This document shows, piece after piece, positions 45,211 to 56,282 of a stretch of 64,000 bases of DNA (its first letter is position 1; every line of letters begins with the position of its first letter). The notes beneath the pieces are model-generated. The model worked only from the letters and a program-made list of their open reading frames with translations. It ran no database searches and was not told the DNA's origin. This stretch comes from Anodontia alba. Its lineage: Eukaryota; Mollusca; Bivalvia; Lucinida; Lucinidae. The stretch is from the NCBI GenBank assembly GCA_964016985.1, contig OZ024821.1, forward strand, positions 124,060,035-124,124,034, written 5' to 3'. Position numbers and translations under genes: made by a program.

Positions 45211-45340
45211 TAAAACTATTTAACCCATTACAGATGAATGTGATGTTGTTTACATTTATCTTGGGGTCAATGATTATTAGCCATGCATTCGGACTCTTTA
45301 CATCTAAAAATGTAATAATTAATTAAGTCTTTATAAACGA

Positions 45341-45642
45341 TTTGTTTGTGTTGAGGTTTTACGGCCCAGTCAACCCAACGGGATGATGTCGAGCACGGGC
45401 AGTTTACCTAACCACACGTTTACTGGGCAAGCTTAGTCCTCTAAGCGGTTAATCAGTATTGTGCACATTCTTTCGCCAGAAACTGACAACAGCCCTTCTT
45501 GAATCAGCGGAAGGGAGAGAATGACCGTAGAAAATATTTCATGATCAATCTCCACGACAGAATGTTGCCGACCTCGGCGGAGGTTGAACCCGCGACCTCC
45601 TGGTCTCCAGTCGAACGGCGCAGCCAAATGAGCCACCGAGGC
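45341..45642 (-). repeat. tRNA-derived SINE, full-length copy 1
   Basis: On the minus strand the head reads GCCTCGGTGGCTCATTTGGC (A-box region), then GGTCGCGGGTTCAACC (B-box). The body contains TTCTGTCGTGGAGATTGATC and ends GTAAAACCTCAACACAAACA. RNA polymerase III promoters of the tRNA type drive such elements. The same family occurs at 50,688, 56,193, 59,291 and 60,164. Confidence 0.8.
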
Positions 45643-45683
45643 TGATGCAAATTGGTTTGTAACATTTGTCCATGACTTAAGAC

Positions 45684-46715
45684 CATTTAAAAAAATTGAT
45701 AAATCAGATAAATCAGATCAAGAATGACCTTGTAAGCACCGATGAGATTGTGAGATTCATAACCAAATTCAGTGAAAGATCAAATCTGACAGGATATGTT
45801 GAAACATTCAAAAGTTTAAATATTGAAGTTGATTTATTGACTGATACGTACAATTCAGTGTATGATAATTTTGCAGAGTGCCAGTCTCTTTCTGTTTATA
45901 ATCATAGAAGTCAAAGATCGCTGCTTCCAATTATCGAACAGTTAATGGGTTCATTGTTCGGAACTATGTCAGAAAAAATGACCTTGAGAATATAAATAAG
46001 AACATCAAAGCTATGGCTTATAATCAGAAACGAATAATAAATGACAGATGTAAACTTATCAGTGTTGAACTTAACTAGAATGCAGGTATCAGAAAACAGA
46101 CGGTCAATTATGGATTTGATAATAGTTGTTTTAAAAACTAGATAGAAAATATTTCGATCTTCAGCAGGTTTTTTCACAAAAGTTTGTTAGGCTTGAACAA
46201 TCCATTCATAATTATATACAATTTCAGCTGATTTTAGATGAAATAAAACAAGCAACTCAGGATGCCATATTCTGTCTTGAAAGCCTAAAATCTGAGCTTA
46301 ACATGTTATCGTTGCAGCATCTATCAACAAATACAATTTCTCCAAAGGATCTTCGTGCACTATTAATTGAGGTTGAATCAAAACTTCCGAACAACTTTGA
46401 ATTACCAAGAAATCCCAGAAAAGATATTTGGTATTTTTACAAAACTCTTACAAGATCAAGATAATCCTTAAAATTCCACTGATAAACACAAATGAAGAAT
46501 ATGAAATATACCGCATATGTAACCTACCGTTGCCGATGGCTACTAAACAAACGAACATTATTTTAAAGTACGCTTTGAAAACTGATATGATGATAGTGTC
46601 CAAAGATAAATCTAAATTTTCGTTCTTATCCGAAAATACATTTCAAATGTGCAACAGTTATCATTTTCGGTTATGTAATTCCAAGACAGCTGTCTATCAG
46701 GCTAACAGAAATTAG
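45684..46715 (+). pseudogene. Retroelement envelope-like protein remnant, N-terminal and central part
   Basis: Successive frames carry one long helical protein. The first frame (45,696-45,995) ends its helical region at RSQR followed by a hydrophobic segment (SLLPIIEQLMGSLFG), the arrangement of a protease cleavage site plus fusion peptide. The other frames carry heptad-like helices and then a segment with YEIYRICNLPLPM (46,428-46,715). This resembles the baculovirus F-type envelope proteins found in some Ty3-type elements. Several frameshifts and stops break it, and no polymerase gene lies beside it. It is a fossil with no coding capacity as it stands. Confidence 0.55.
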
Positions 46716-47008
46716 TTTTGTGTTGTCGCATTGTTCATGTAAAACCAGCGTAATTTCAAAGACGTCTGTAAGCAAATGGTTGTTTTAGACCAGAAACGGC
46801 CCTTGCCCATATGGTCTTTGGATTCTTGTCACTAATGTACCTTTAACATTTACAATAAATTGTCAATCATAAACACCTGAAACCAAAGACATTAAAATCG
46901 AAGCAACCTTTGGCATCATAAAGTTAAATAACGTGTAAAGCTCCAAATATATATTTACAGTTACCTGAATATGTTGGTGAATATAGTCACTTTGAAAGGT
47001 CAGATCCA

Positions 47009-47476
47009 TTGAAAGAACTTTTGAAGCTACACAATATTTCGCACTTTTCGATTTGGAATGATTCCAAAACCGATTTTGTCAAATTTAAGTCCTTAAAATT
47101 ACCATCTCATTTGTTGGGCTTGAAAGAGATTCCTATGCAAAGCTTTCTGCTGAAACCGGATTATATAAATCAATTAGTTTTGACAATGACAAAAGCAAAC
47201 AAACTGAACAAACTGGACTCTGGTTACAGTCATGTTGATTGCATCGGTCCTTGGTACAACTGTAATTGTCAGGCTGATTTCGGTAAGGTTAAGTGTTATC
47301 AGGTAAACCAGATGATTGGCAAACGATGGGCTAACAGTCATGACCTTGAGAGGGTGAATGGGAAACAGTCACATTCCGATAGTGAAGCTATAGAGATGTC
47401 CACCTTTCTTAAAGAAACGTTAGTGACGAATTGGAAGGACAACGAACCTCTTTCAAGCGGACTGACGCAACATTAG
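47009..47476 (+). pseudogene. Envelope-like remnant, C-terminal segment, or separate ORF
   Basis: A 155-codon open frame, extended upstream in frame by LPEYVGEYSHFERSDP. Its first third is compatible with the distal ectodomain of the same envelope-like protein. The rest contains a Cys-rich patch (CIGPWYNCNCQADFGKVKC) and no obvious membrane anchor. It lies between the upstream remnant and the right flanking direct repeat, so it is probably part of the same retroelement. The start codon is arbitrary. Function unknown. Confidence 0.4.
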
Positions 47477-47639
47477 CGCGGGAAGGAGGCCCAAAGATGT
47501 CGACATAACCCTCTTTAAACGCCTAGTGGTGTAAATGTAAAATAAAAAGATTGTATACATGATTTAAAGTTATGAACTTTTATGACAACCCATATGTGTA
47601 TATATATTCATCATAGTGTAATTACAATGACATTTGTGT

Positions 47640-47800
47640 ACCACGTATGACCCTCAAGGTCATGGATGGACGAAGAAAAGAAAAAATGACATTTGTTTTC
47701 ATTAAAGTCCTGGATATGACCCTTAAGGTTATGTAAAGGTGAAGATTTTATTTTTCACTAAGTCCTTAGTATGGCCCTAGCGGCTATGCTAAGGTGAAGA
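47640..47800 (+). repeat. Three short tandem units, about 57-67 bp
   Basis: TATGACCCTCAAGGTCATGG, TATGACCCTTAAGGTTATG and TATGGCCCTAGCGGCTATG each begin a unit that continues GGTGAAGAT in the last two. Each start is itself a small palindrome. Confidence 0.55.
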
Positions 47801-48590
47801 TAGTAAAATACAACGTTTTTTTTTTCTTTTTATCCTAACGACGTAACAGTTATGCAGTGTCTGTATGGAGGCTGTAGCTATCAAACACAGCCATACCCTA
47901 CATTTATGGTTGTGAGTCAACATTTTCTGTCTGCTTTTGTGGACGACTACATCCTAATACCGAACGTGTCGTATAGAGTTCCAGAAATGGCAAAACCAGA
48001 ACCGCCTACGACGTTGACCTAAAAATTGACAATGGGCCGCTATCGGCGAAGAAACAAAGAAGAGAAACAGTTAACAAAAAGTGAAAATAAACATTGACAT
48101 TAAGTGGTTAACACTGACGTTTAATGATTACATATATTTAAATGTCAATAGACATTTATCATAGTCATTAGTTTAAATGTTAATTATTTTTGTGTACATG
48201 TTGTCTTCATCAAATATGTGATCACCCTGGTCAATTATGATTTAACGAGCAATGTTTGATCGTGTATCATGGTCAGTAGGGAACAGAAAGTTTATTGATC
48301 ACGTGTTTGTTGATTGCATGTTTTCATGACTTAAAATGAACATACATATGTTCATATTATATATTTAAGAAAATATGATCAGATAAGGATGTGTTTATTG
48401 GAAGAGTAAATTAATTAGAGGTTAATTAATTTACTTTAAAGAAAGAGAGGTGTATAACGTGGTTATGATCTACCCAGGTTGTTTGTATGACTAAAGCGAT
48501 ATTGATAGGTCGTTAAGTGAGAGGTGCCTATATGCCTGAAATATGGTTAATAGGTCGTAAACTTGTTTGAAAAATTTTACAGTTAATTTT

Positions 48591-48674
48591 GAATAAGATT
48601 TATTCATTCAAAATATTAAAATCTACTATTATATAAAATGCAACAATGTACTTTAAAACACCCTATTATACATT
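48591..48674 (+). repeat. Direct repeat flanking the envelope-like remnant, right copy
   Basis: See 45,128-45,210. The copies share about 70-75 bases with a handful of differences. Confidence 0.5.
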
Positions 48675-48679
48675 ATTGT

Positions 48680-50130
48680 TTATACTGAATCTCATTCAAA
48701 ACCACTGTTGATGTTGGACTCTATACAAAACCATTGTTTATAATTGAAAGTACTTGATGTGTACTTGTACTTAAAACATGTGGTTGCATCAGAATCACGT
48801 GTACATTATGTACTGTTTAATTAGACCTGAAGACTGCTGCACTAATATTTAGTAATTTAAAGACAACTTCTTTTAAAAGTATAACTGGATGAATTTTGAA
48901 AACTATAATTCATATAACGGTTTATAATGTTTTAAAAGAAAATCCTTTGGATATAATTCATAGATCATATATAAAATATGTAGAATTCCACTTACAGCGG
49001 CAGCATTCTTTTAGTGCTTTGTAACTGTTGAAGGTGTTTTGTAATATTGCGCAATACACTCAATGAGTGACAAGACATTAAATAATGCAGAGTATGATAG
49101 ACATTTGGTGCAAACAAACGTGGTTAGAGAAATGTGAGAAATGCTCCAGAAACATATATATAGTCCGGATCTGATCATGTTATTTAGTTGTGAGTTGTGG
49201 TTAAAGACTGAAAAAGTTGTAGTGATGGTTTGATAAAGCAAGAGTTTTGCTTTGTCTCTAGCAACCGTCCTTTATATTGATTCAGCGAACTTTTTGGGTT
49301 GTCTGATTTTTACAAATGTAAAATTAAAACAAAGAAAATTTAAAAGACTATTTCTATTCAACAAAAGCGAAGTACTGACTTAATAAACAAAAAACAAAAC
49401 AAAACACTATACGATCATTGTTACAAATACAAGCTACGTTACAAAGAGGTAACGCAAATTCGCAGTTTCGCAGAAAAAGCATTCACGAATGGTACATATA
49501 TATATATATATAAATAAACAAATAAATAAAAAAATCTCGCAATCGTAAATAAAAATTCGTGATTCTGATATATAGATCCTCGCACATTCGTAAATCACCG
49601 GAGAACACTTATCGCTCTACCTCTCATGGTTCAGGTACCTTAACTCAGGAACCGGAATGAATAAAGGCACTGAAGCGCGCATCAAACATTAAGCAATTCG
49701 AAAATAAACAGTCTATTAAATCGAGCAGTTTGATGATAGAAAAATAAAAAAATCGGCGAAAAAAGTTTTGTGATAGAACTCTTTGATCGATCTGTTTCCA
49801 ATAGAAGTGTTGTCTGGTTATATTTTATTATCACAGCGTTTTATAAAAATTCATGTGTTTAGTGCAAAAAGTACAGAACCTGATCAGATGCCGCATTCTT
49901 TGGTGTCTGAATTGAGTCTACACTGTTTGCCAATGTCCATTGTTTGGGATGCTAGGCATAAATGAGTGACAGTTAAAGCAAACTACTGCTTATGACAATC
50001 TAAATAAAGGGTGATATTGGTTAAACATGCTGTGTGCTCGTTACATTCTCACTCCTTTAATATCAAACTACTGTTATCTCAAACTAAATTTCCTGTTCCT
50101 TTGACTTTAAGGTAAAAGTGGACTGTACTT
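48680..50130. other. AT-rich non-coding stretch
   Basis: No gene recognised between the retroelement remnant and the VWFD exon. A short TA tract lies at 49,497-49,513. A fragment with CTGATCAGATGCCG and CTACACTGTTTGCCA at about 49,880 belongs to the repeat also seen at 54,178. Confidence 0.5.
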
Positions 50131-50132
50131 AC

Positions 50133-50366
50133 TTTTACAACGTGATGCTGATCGAGAATGATGATGTCAGGGTCAATCCTCACAATCACGTATTCTACTA
50201 GAGTGAGCCAGGGTCTTCCTGGAAGTTCTCGATTATTGATATAAACATACATTTGACAGGTGTCAGGGATATAGGTCATCGGATATGTGCACGGGCCTTG
50301 ATAATTAATTTTCTCTCCATCATAAATATGGAAATGGATGTCGCCGTCCTTCACAGCTGCACTTCG
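50133..50366 (-). CDS. Internal exon encoding part of a von Willebrand factor D domain
   Basis: On the minus strand an acceptor (TTTTTCCCATAG) precedes 78 codons beginning RSAAVKDGD and ending DQHHVVK. A perfect donor GTAAGT (50,132-50,127) follows; both ends are phase 0. The peptide has the VWFD order: GDIHFHIYDGEKINYQGPC (GDxH...DG...Y.GxC), CQMYVYINN, and YVIVRIDPDIIILDQHHVVK, with the strand-rich end typical of the domain. VWFD modules occur in large secreted or membrane proteins. The rest of the domain must be in other exons, and I could not find them here. Intact splice sites and a full open frame suggest a live gene. Confidence 0.7.
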
Positions 50367-50594
50367 CTATGGGAAAAACTGTGGGAAAAAGACAAACACT
50401 TAACCCTTAAACAGCGCTAATCACAACTACAGCTGACGACACTTTGAAATATTTTCTTTTATTTTATTTTTCCGAGGATACCAAGCAGGCGGTTCATATG
50501 AAATGCAAAGACTTATTTTCTCTGAAAAAAAAAAAAAAAAAAAAAAAAGAAAAAAAAAGAAAAACAGTATCAATTTTATAATGCCGTCCACTAC

Positions 50595-50685
50595 AAACTT
50601 GTCGGTTTCCTCTTCCTCTTGGCGTCTGGGATGGGCTGCGGTTTGTGATTGTGGCACTCCCTAGACTTTTCTCTTACCTTTTTTG
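50595..50685 (-). repeat. Fragment of the lysine-rich-frame repeat
   Basis: TTGTCGGTTTCCTCTTCCTC to ACTTTTCTCTTACCTTTTTT, matching the right-hand 90 bp of 21,109-21,426. A SINE follows almost directly at 50,688. Confidence 0.65.
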
Positions 50686-50687
50686 CG

Positions 50688-50996
50688 ACCCGGCCTCGTG
50701 CCTCGGTCGGATGCGCATCCAACCGGTGATCAGGAAATCGAGGGTTCGATCGTCGCCGGGTCCGGCACCATTCTTTCGTGGAGATTGATCATGAAATATT
50801 TTACTACGGTCATTCTCTCCCTTCTGCTGATACAAGAAGGGTAGTTGTCAGTTTCTCGCGAGAGAATGTTCACAAGTACGGGTAAACTGCATAGACGACT
50901 CAGCATATCCAAGAAAAGTGTGATTAGATAAACTGACTGTCTCGACATGACCTTAACAGTGTTGATTGGGCCGTTAAACTCCAACCCAACCAACGC
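50688..50996 (+). repeat. tRNA-derived SINE, diverged copy 2
   Basis: Head ACCCGGCCTCGTGCCTCGG, B-box GAGGGTTCGATCG, body TTCTTTCGTGGAGATTGATC and AAGGGTAGTTGTCAGTTTCT, tail GGCCGTTAAACTCCAACCCA. More diverged than the copies at 45.3 and 59.3 kb. Confidence 0.75.
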
Positions 50997-51323
50997 ATTT
51001 GCAGAGCACTTTGAGCTGTAGTACACATTAGCTGATAGACCGCACTACAATTTGCTCGACATGATTCAATCACTCCAGTGAGCCACGTTAACTCTGATCA
51101 TGCTGGGTACAACGTTAAGTAGACGACATTTTTAAATATTCCTCTATTTTCAAAGAAAATACGTGTTGGCATTTCTAGCAAAATATTATTATTAATTGAT
51201 CTTTTACTGAATTAGCCTGGTTAAGATAAATCACGGCATTGACATTTCACTTACTCAGTCTCTGACCCCACTTAAAGAAGCTACTTATGCCAAGCATGCG
51301 GGGTAAAATAATTAGCAGAACGT

Positions 51324-51350
51324 TTATATATATATATATATATATATATA
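51324..51350 (+). repeat. (TA)n microsatellite
   Basis: About 13 TA units. Confidence 0.95.
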
Positions 51351-51359
51351 ATTCTTTTT

Positions 51360-52130
51360 TCAACCTTAGGCAGTCACCCCTTTAAAAGCACCCTTAGGCA
51401 GACCAAGACCAGACTTTGCATTTCAGTGAGAAACATTGCAGCTGCAATTAAACAATTCTTTAAATATGCTCAGAAAAAAGCTGTTCTTGTATCAAAGTCA
51501 TGCGGCTAATAGTAATAGACATACATTTTTTTAGTCTGCCTAAATTTTGGAACATACAATTAAGCCATTAAGCAGACCATCATTAGGAGGACTGTATACA
51601 TATATCATTCAGTCTGCTTAATGAGGATCTTTAATAACAACTTCAGGGGTGTTGTTTGATTTAAGCCCAGCACATTTAAAAATGTTGTTGGTCAACAGGG
51701 CCATTGCTATATTTTTAATTTAACTTGAACACTACTTCTATAGTTTATAGTTGAAATAAACTTCTGACAATGAGCCCTAAGAAAATTTAAGATGACTTTC
51801 TTAAATGCAAACTGTAACCTTGATCCCTTGTGGTCAAGCGAATGGACTAATATGACTTTTATACATGTAGACAAAGGACAGTTCACATGGTTCAGGCGAG
51901 CTTTCCTGTCTGGCGACAGGTCTTGTTTTTTTTTACTGCTAATCTAACCAAAAGATATGTGGAGTCTGATCAACAACAGGATTTGCAAACCATTGGAAGT
52001 GATGTTCACCTCAACTTTGCCTGATATTGGCAAAAGCTTTTGATGCTCAGCCCTGACTATCCTGTTATACAAGTCTATTTTGAGCCTTAGGCAGTCAAAC
52101 TGTAGGCAGACCAAGACCTGACTTTGAGAG
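51360..52130. repeat. Repeats with CCTTAGGCAG / GTCTGCCTAA motif
   Basis: CCTTAGGCAGTCA occurs at 51,364 and 52,085. Each is followed within 35 bases by AGGCAGACCAAGACC and (A/T)GACTTTG. The inverse GTCTGCCTAA occurs at 51,536, and related words cluster again at 61,640-61,700. It looks like a direct-repeat-flanked or inverted-repeat element. Boundaries unclear. Confidence 0.45.
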
Positions 52131-52539
52131 ATATGTATCTATTTCAAACAAAGAAAAGTCCATCATACACAAATGAATGAATAAACATTTTCATACAAAA
52201 TTTTATCTAAATGTTATGCTAAATGCATTACATAAAGGGTAGTGCAAGGAAGCTACAAGAAGGTTGGTAAGTGTTGGTTAAGGATATTTGTTATGTCGCA
52301 GTAAAGATCTACAGAGCTTATGTTGTCTGTTTCAAAAATGCAACTTTCTTCCCGCTTCCTTATCTTGTTATCTTTTTTATACTATTGTCCATAGGTAGCA
52401 AATAGGAGATGCTAGAACCAGAATGCTTTACGTTAGTGGTCATAATGAAAACTGTGCAAGAAATCAGTCAATAAAATTTAATATACTGCCACAATATAAA
52501 ATAAAAGAACATGGTCTGTTTAAATAGCCTGCGAGTGCC

Positions 52540-52735
52540 TTATAGCCATTTGGCCGGGTCTCGCTGAATATCCCTAATACTATGTACTATGTAACCAGAC
52601 CCGGCAAAATAGCCCCTAGGTCCGGTTCAATAGCCACTCCTCTTATATCTGAATATGCCCAGGACTATTTACCCGGACCCAGCAGGATAGCCCCTAAGGG
52701 CTATTTGACTGGGTCCAGCTAAATAGCCACTGCCC
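52540..52735 (+). repeat. Degenerate repeat cluster around ATAGCC and CCGGGTC(T/C)
   Basis: Words such as GACCCGGCAAAATAGCCCCT, GACCCAGCAGGATAGCCCCT and GGGTCCAGCTAAATAGCC alternate in both orientations. GACCCAGCAGGATAGCCCCT forms a hairpin with the following AGGGCTATTTGACTGGGTCC. Confidence 0.6.
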
Positions 52736-52934
52736 AAGAGAAAATAAGTTTATTCATTCATTAGCTGAATATACATATATATTGTGTGTATTTCTTCCAT
52801 AGGGAGACTTGGTAAAAAATAAATGTGTACAATACTACATAAGCAGACACTATACATGTATATACAATTTTTATACATGTACAAACAATCAGCTTTAAGC
52901 AGACATTTATTGTTTAGCTTTGCCTCAGTGAGCA

Positions 52935-53145
52935 TCAGTTCAAGACATAGAATAAAATGGTCTTTTCATCGGCAAACGAGTTATATCTTAGTTTATCCTT
53001 TGGAACAAGACCGCTTTTAGAAAATACCATATTTTTGACTTACTAATATTAATATCTAGGCCAAACTTTTACAAAATGCATTTAGTCTATCAATATTACT
53101 TTGCAATCCAGTTTTGGAAGTTGACAACAAAACTAAGTCATCTGA
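52935..53145 (-). pseudogene. LINE reverse transcriptase fragment with the xDD box
   Basis: Minus-strand frames read SDDLVLLSTSKTGLQSNIDR (YADD box changed to xSDD), then LNAFCKSLA. After a frame change comes MVFSKSGLVPKDKLRYNS. This is the palm region between the catalytic Asp pair and the thumb in CR1/Jockey-like RTs. It has stops and at least one frameshift. Confidence 0.65.
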
Positions 53146-53330
53146 ATTTAATTGTCACCATGATTTGTTCGTTAAAATCTGGTTAAGGTTTGGTCCTGAC
53201 TGCCAACCTAAGTCTCGGCTTTTATACTCTTCCAGTCATATGTTGGAATGTTTACGATTTGATCAGCCTGATCAGTTGCATAACAATAGAGAAGAAAATA
53301 AACCTGAAAGTCAGTTGTTCACCGCAGTTA

Positions 53331-53391
53331 CACATATTGACAGGTCTTGTGTAACTGCCAGCAAGAGACACAAGACCTGTTGATATGTGTG
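53331..53391. repeat. Hairpin, arms about 23 bp
   Basis: ACACATATTGACAGGTCTTG facing CAAGACCTGTTGATATGTGT around an 18-base loop. Confidence 0.7.
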
Positions 53392-53867
53392 CATATAGTG
53401 AATGACTGACTTAAAGGAGCACTGAGGATATTTCAATGTGCTATTTTGCAATGATACATCTTGACATGGGTTGACAGACTCATACATTGTACTAACTCAA
53501 GCAAAGGCTCAGACAGAGCTGCACATCTGAGCTTTTGCTGTCTCTGTGAAAATACCTATTTAGACTAATTGCACTTTACTAAGAGACCTATCCAGCTTTC
53601 AGATCCACCATGCTGTGGAATTTTGACAGTTGCATAAAAAGTACAAACAAGATGTTGATAAATTTACTACTTATTAAATACTAAGATGTTGATATTAAAG
53701 TTTCTATTTATTAATACATCAACCAAGCATCTGGACAAAAATCTACATAGATTTATACAGAGGACCTTAACATAACAGCAGCATTTTTCCCTAAGATTTT
53801 GCTGTTAATAAGAATTTGCAGCTTTAAAGGTATTACACTGTTAAAGGACTTTTTTTTTTAGTTATAC

Positions 53868-53960
53868 ACAGAATATTTTTTGTGGGTATTTATAAGAACC
53901 ACCTCGGTGAGGCGATTCTAACAAATATCTGCAATATATGTTTCTCAGAGTATTAAATCA
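53868..53960. repeat. Hairpin core module copy (isolated)
   Basis: GAACCACCTCGGTGAGGCGA at the centre, with GGGTATTTATAA and TTCTAACAAATATCTGCA flanks and ATATATGTTT on the right. The same core as in the MITEs at 7.2, 21.5 and 35.7 kb, without recognisable outer ends. Confidence 0.6.
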
Positions 53961-54177
53961 AGTATTGTTGAATAATATCTTATTATCTGTCTCATCTTGA
54001 GCTACATGTAAGGACTGTTTCTAAGGCTGGCTAATCAGAGCTAAAAAAATAATTGATTATCAGTCCTGCCATTGTGACTGATAATCGATTAATAATCACT
54101 GAAGATTTGGTAATAATTTTGCCTATCTGACCGAGCATGACATATTTTACTGTATGCATTTGGTCAGACAAGCATAA

Positions 54178-54246
54178 GCAAACAGTGTAGACCCAGATGA
54201 GACGATGCCACAAATGTGGCGTCTCATCAGGGTCTACACTGTTTGC
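54178..54246. repeat. Hairpin, arms about 27-34 bp
   Basis: GCAAACAGTGTAGACCCAGA faces TCAGGGTCTACACTGTTTGC. The centre also pairs (GATGCCAC/GTGGCGTC). Single arms of this palindrome occur near 31,755, 32,826 and 49,915. Confidence 0.75.
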
Positions 54247-55157
54247 CACTCATCCAGCTATTCAAGACATTAAAGTGGGTAGTAAATTGTACTTGTTCAA
54301 ATTTTAGACTAAGTATGGGAAAATTGTTGAGGTGTCTGAATACTAAGGGTAAATACGGTAAAGTAATAGACACAGAAATCAAATGATCGATTATTAGCAA
54401 ATCTGTTATGATAATCATTTTTGTGGTATTTATCGATCAATTAATCGATTACCTGATTAATCGTGCCAGTCTTAACTGGTTCCAGTCATACTATCGTTAT
54501 GAAGAGTTTTGCTGTCATATCAAATGTCCGGAAAGAGGGTTGACAGTATTTTTAAAAAGGATTATGTTTCTGTTGAGACTTAAACCTAGACCACTCTCCT
54601 GTGAAAAAAAAAAAAAAAAAAAAAAAAAAAAGATATGTATGTGTTTAGATTTCAGACTGGGAAATATTAGGTATCTTTGACTGGATTTTTAATACTTTAC
54701 ACACATTTTCCCATTTTTTTTCAGTATATTTGTCAAATTTCCACAATAAAATGTTTAGGGCATAGCAAAAGTATGGTTGGAAAACTCGAAACACATACAT
54801 GTATATATATATTTTTATAGATCCTATAAGAAATAAGAATTGATCAAGCTCTTCCACATTTCCTTGAATCTTATCACTGCACATGACCAAAGGTATATTT
54901 TCTTGTATAATGAGTTCGGCTCAGTTCACTGTCTTCATGATAAATACACGTATAAGAGAGATCAATTCAATTTCTTACTTCCCCATGAAACATTTTTGTG
55001 AGTACTTGTTATAATCACTTCCCCAGAGGCGATTCCAGCAAGTACCCACAACATATGTATTTATGGAAAAAAAGTGTTTTCACTATATACATGAAGCTGC
55101 ATCTTGAATAATAACAATTCTCAGAAGCACTAAAAACATTCATATTTGGCTGTATTT

Positions 55158-55319
55158 CATTGCGTTAACATGCCCTCGCAATGAGGCGGTTCTAATGAGC
55201 ACCCAAAATTTACGTTTTAAACAAAAATAATAAAAATAACCCATACCCCTGTATACCCCACTCTTCACTATAAAGTGGGGTTTGCGGGGTTTAAACTGTA
55301 TGGGCATGTTAACACAATG
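55158..55319. mobile_element. Internally deleted relative of the hairpin-bearing MITE
   Basis: Ends TTGCGTTAACATGCCC and GGGCATGTTAACACAA are inverted. One half of the hairpin core (GAGGCGGTTCTAATGAGCAC) and the GTGGGG...ACCCCAC block remain, but the other arm is gone. Length about 162 bp. Confidence 0.6.
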
Positions 55320-55603
55320 TCAAGAGCTAAAACATTCCATGTACATTGTGTTTTACTATCTACTAATAGGAGTCCAGTGATCTTCCCAGACCATTTAGGC
55401 ATGTTGCTTCTAACATGCCTGCCTCTTTAAACTACATTTCAATGATGAAAATTTATACAAATCACTGTTATTTCACTTCTTAGTCAGTAAAGTTTTAAAT
55501 GCATAAAGATGCACCAGTAAGTTATTTATGATATATATTTTGGCTAATATTGACAAGGTATCGATATATTAAGGATTTTAAAAATTGGTCAACATGTCAG
55601 AAC

Positions 55604-55792
55604 ATAGCTCCAGATAAGAAGGGGTATTTTTCTTATTTCTCGAGAAAGCATTGTCTTGTAGGTACTCATTAGAGGCGCCCTTCCAAGGCAGTTCTAATGT
55701 GTACCCACAACATGGTTTTGTAGAGAAATAAGAAAAGTATCAAAACTATCTGGCTGAAAAAAGCGTCTGTTAGGAGCTATGTTAGAAGCTGG
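55604..55792. mobile_element. MITE with ACATAGCTCC ends and hairpin core
   Basis: The left end ACATAGCTCCAGATAAG faces the right end TTAGGAGCTATGT. The core has TTTCTTATTTCTCGAGAAAG, GGTACTCATTAGAGGCGCCC and the mirrored GTTCTAATGTGTACCC. A second member is at 57,397-57,590. The ends differ from those of the 7.2-kb family. Confidence 0.65.
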
Positions 55793-56034
55793 GTTTTTTG
55801 TTAAATAGGACATGCTTTCTGAAATTTCTGGGGAGAACATTGGGAGTCTTTGCTTCTTATTTAATTTTATCAAAATGCTCCTTTCTGTATTCAGTCACTA
55901 CTTCGTTCAATATCTCACAATGTACATTTACAAAGAAGCAATAAATTTTTTAAACAGTTTGTTGTAAGTTTGCTCTTTCTTCCAATTTATACATCTGATA
56001 AATCAACAAATAGGTCAGAAGAAGAATGGAGCAT

Positions 56035-56120
56035 ATGTTGTGTTTACTTGTTAGAATTGCCTCACTGAGGCAATTCTAACTGCCTCACTGAGGCAATTCT
56101 AACAAGTACCCACAACATTT
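56035..56120. repeat. Hairpin core module with duplicated centre
   Basis: The centre GAATTGCCTCACTGAGGCAA, TTCTAACTGCCTCACTGAGG and CAATTCTAACAAGTACCCAC contains two head-to-tail copies of the 15-bp palindrome CTGCCTCACTGAGGCA. The flanks ATATGTTGTG and CACAACATTTT match other copies. Confidence 0.7.
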
Positions 56121-56192
56121 TAATTTTAAAATCTGAAGAATTTATCATTTGGTTTTTCTGGGTGTGTACATTTTTGGTTGGACAAGTGAATT

Positions 56193-56282
56193 TTTGTTTG
56201 TGCTGAGGTTTTATGGCCTAGTCAACCCAATGGGGTCATGGCGGGCGCGGTCAGTTTACCTAACTACACATTTACTGGGACG
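56193..56282 (-). repeat. 5'-truncated tRNA-SINE, copy 3
   Basis: Tail TTTGTTTGTGCTGAGGTTTT and body to GTTTACCTAACTACACATTT; the tRNA head is missing. It abuts the SWIM-gene frame at about 56,282, in the gene's own orientation. Confidence 0.7.

Larger units (their letters stand above)
53400..55150. other. Non-coding, hairpin-rich
   Basis: Apart from the hairpins at 53,868 and 54,178 and a partial core at about 55,010-55,062 (GAGGCGATTCCAGCAAGTAC), no gene or RNA is recognised. An A-tract lies at 54,603-54,631. Confidence 0.5.

Noticed and set aside
50730..51026. 98-codon minus-strand ORF
   Set aside because: Antisense of a tRNA-derived SINE; no conservation of the frame in the other SINE copies.
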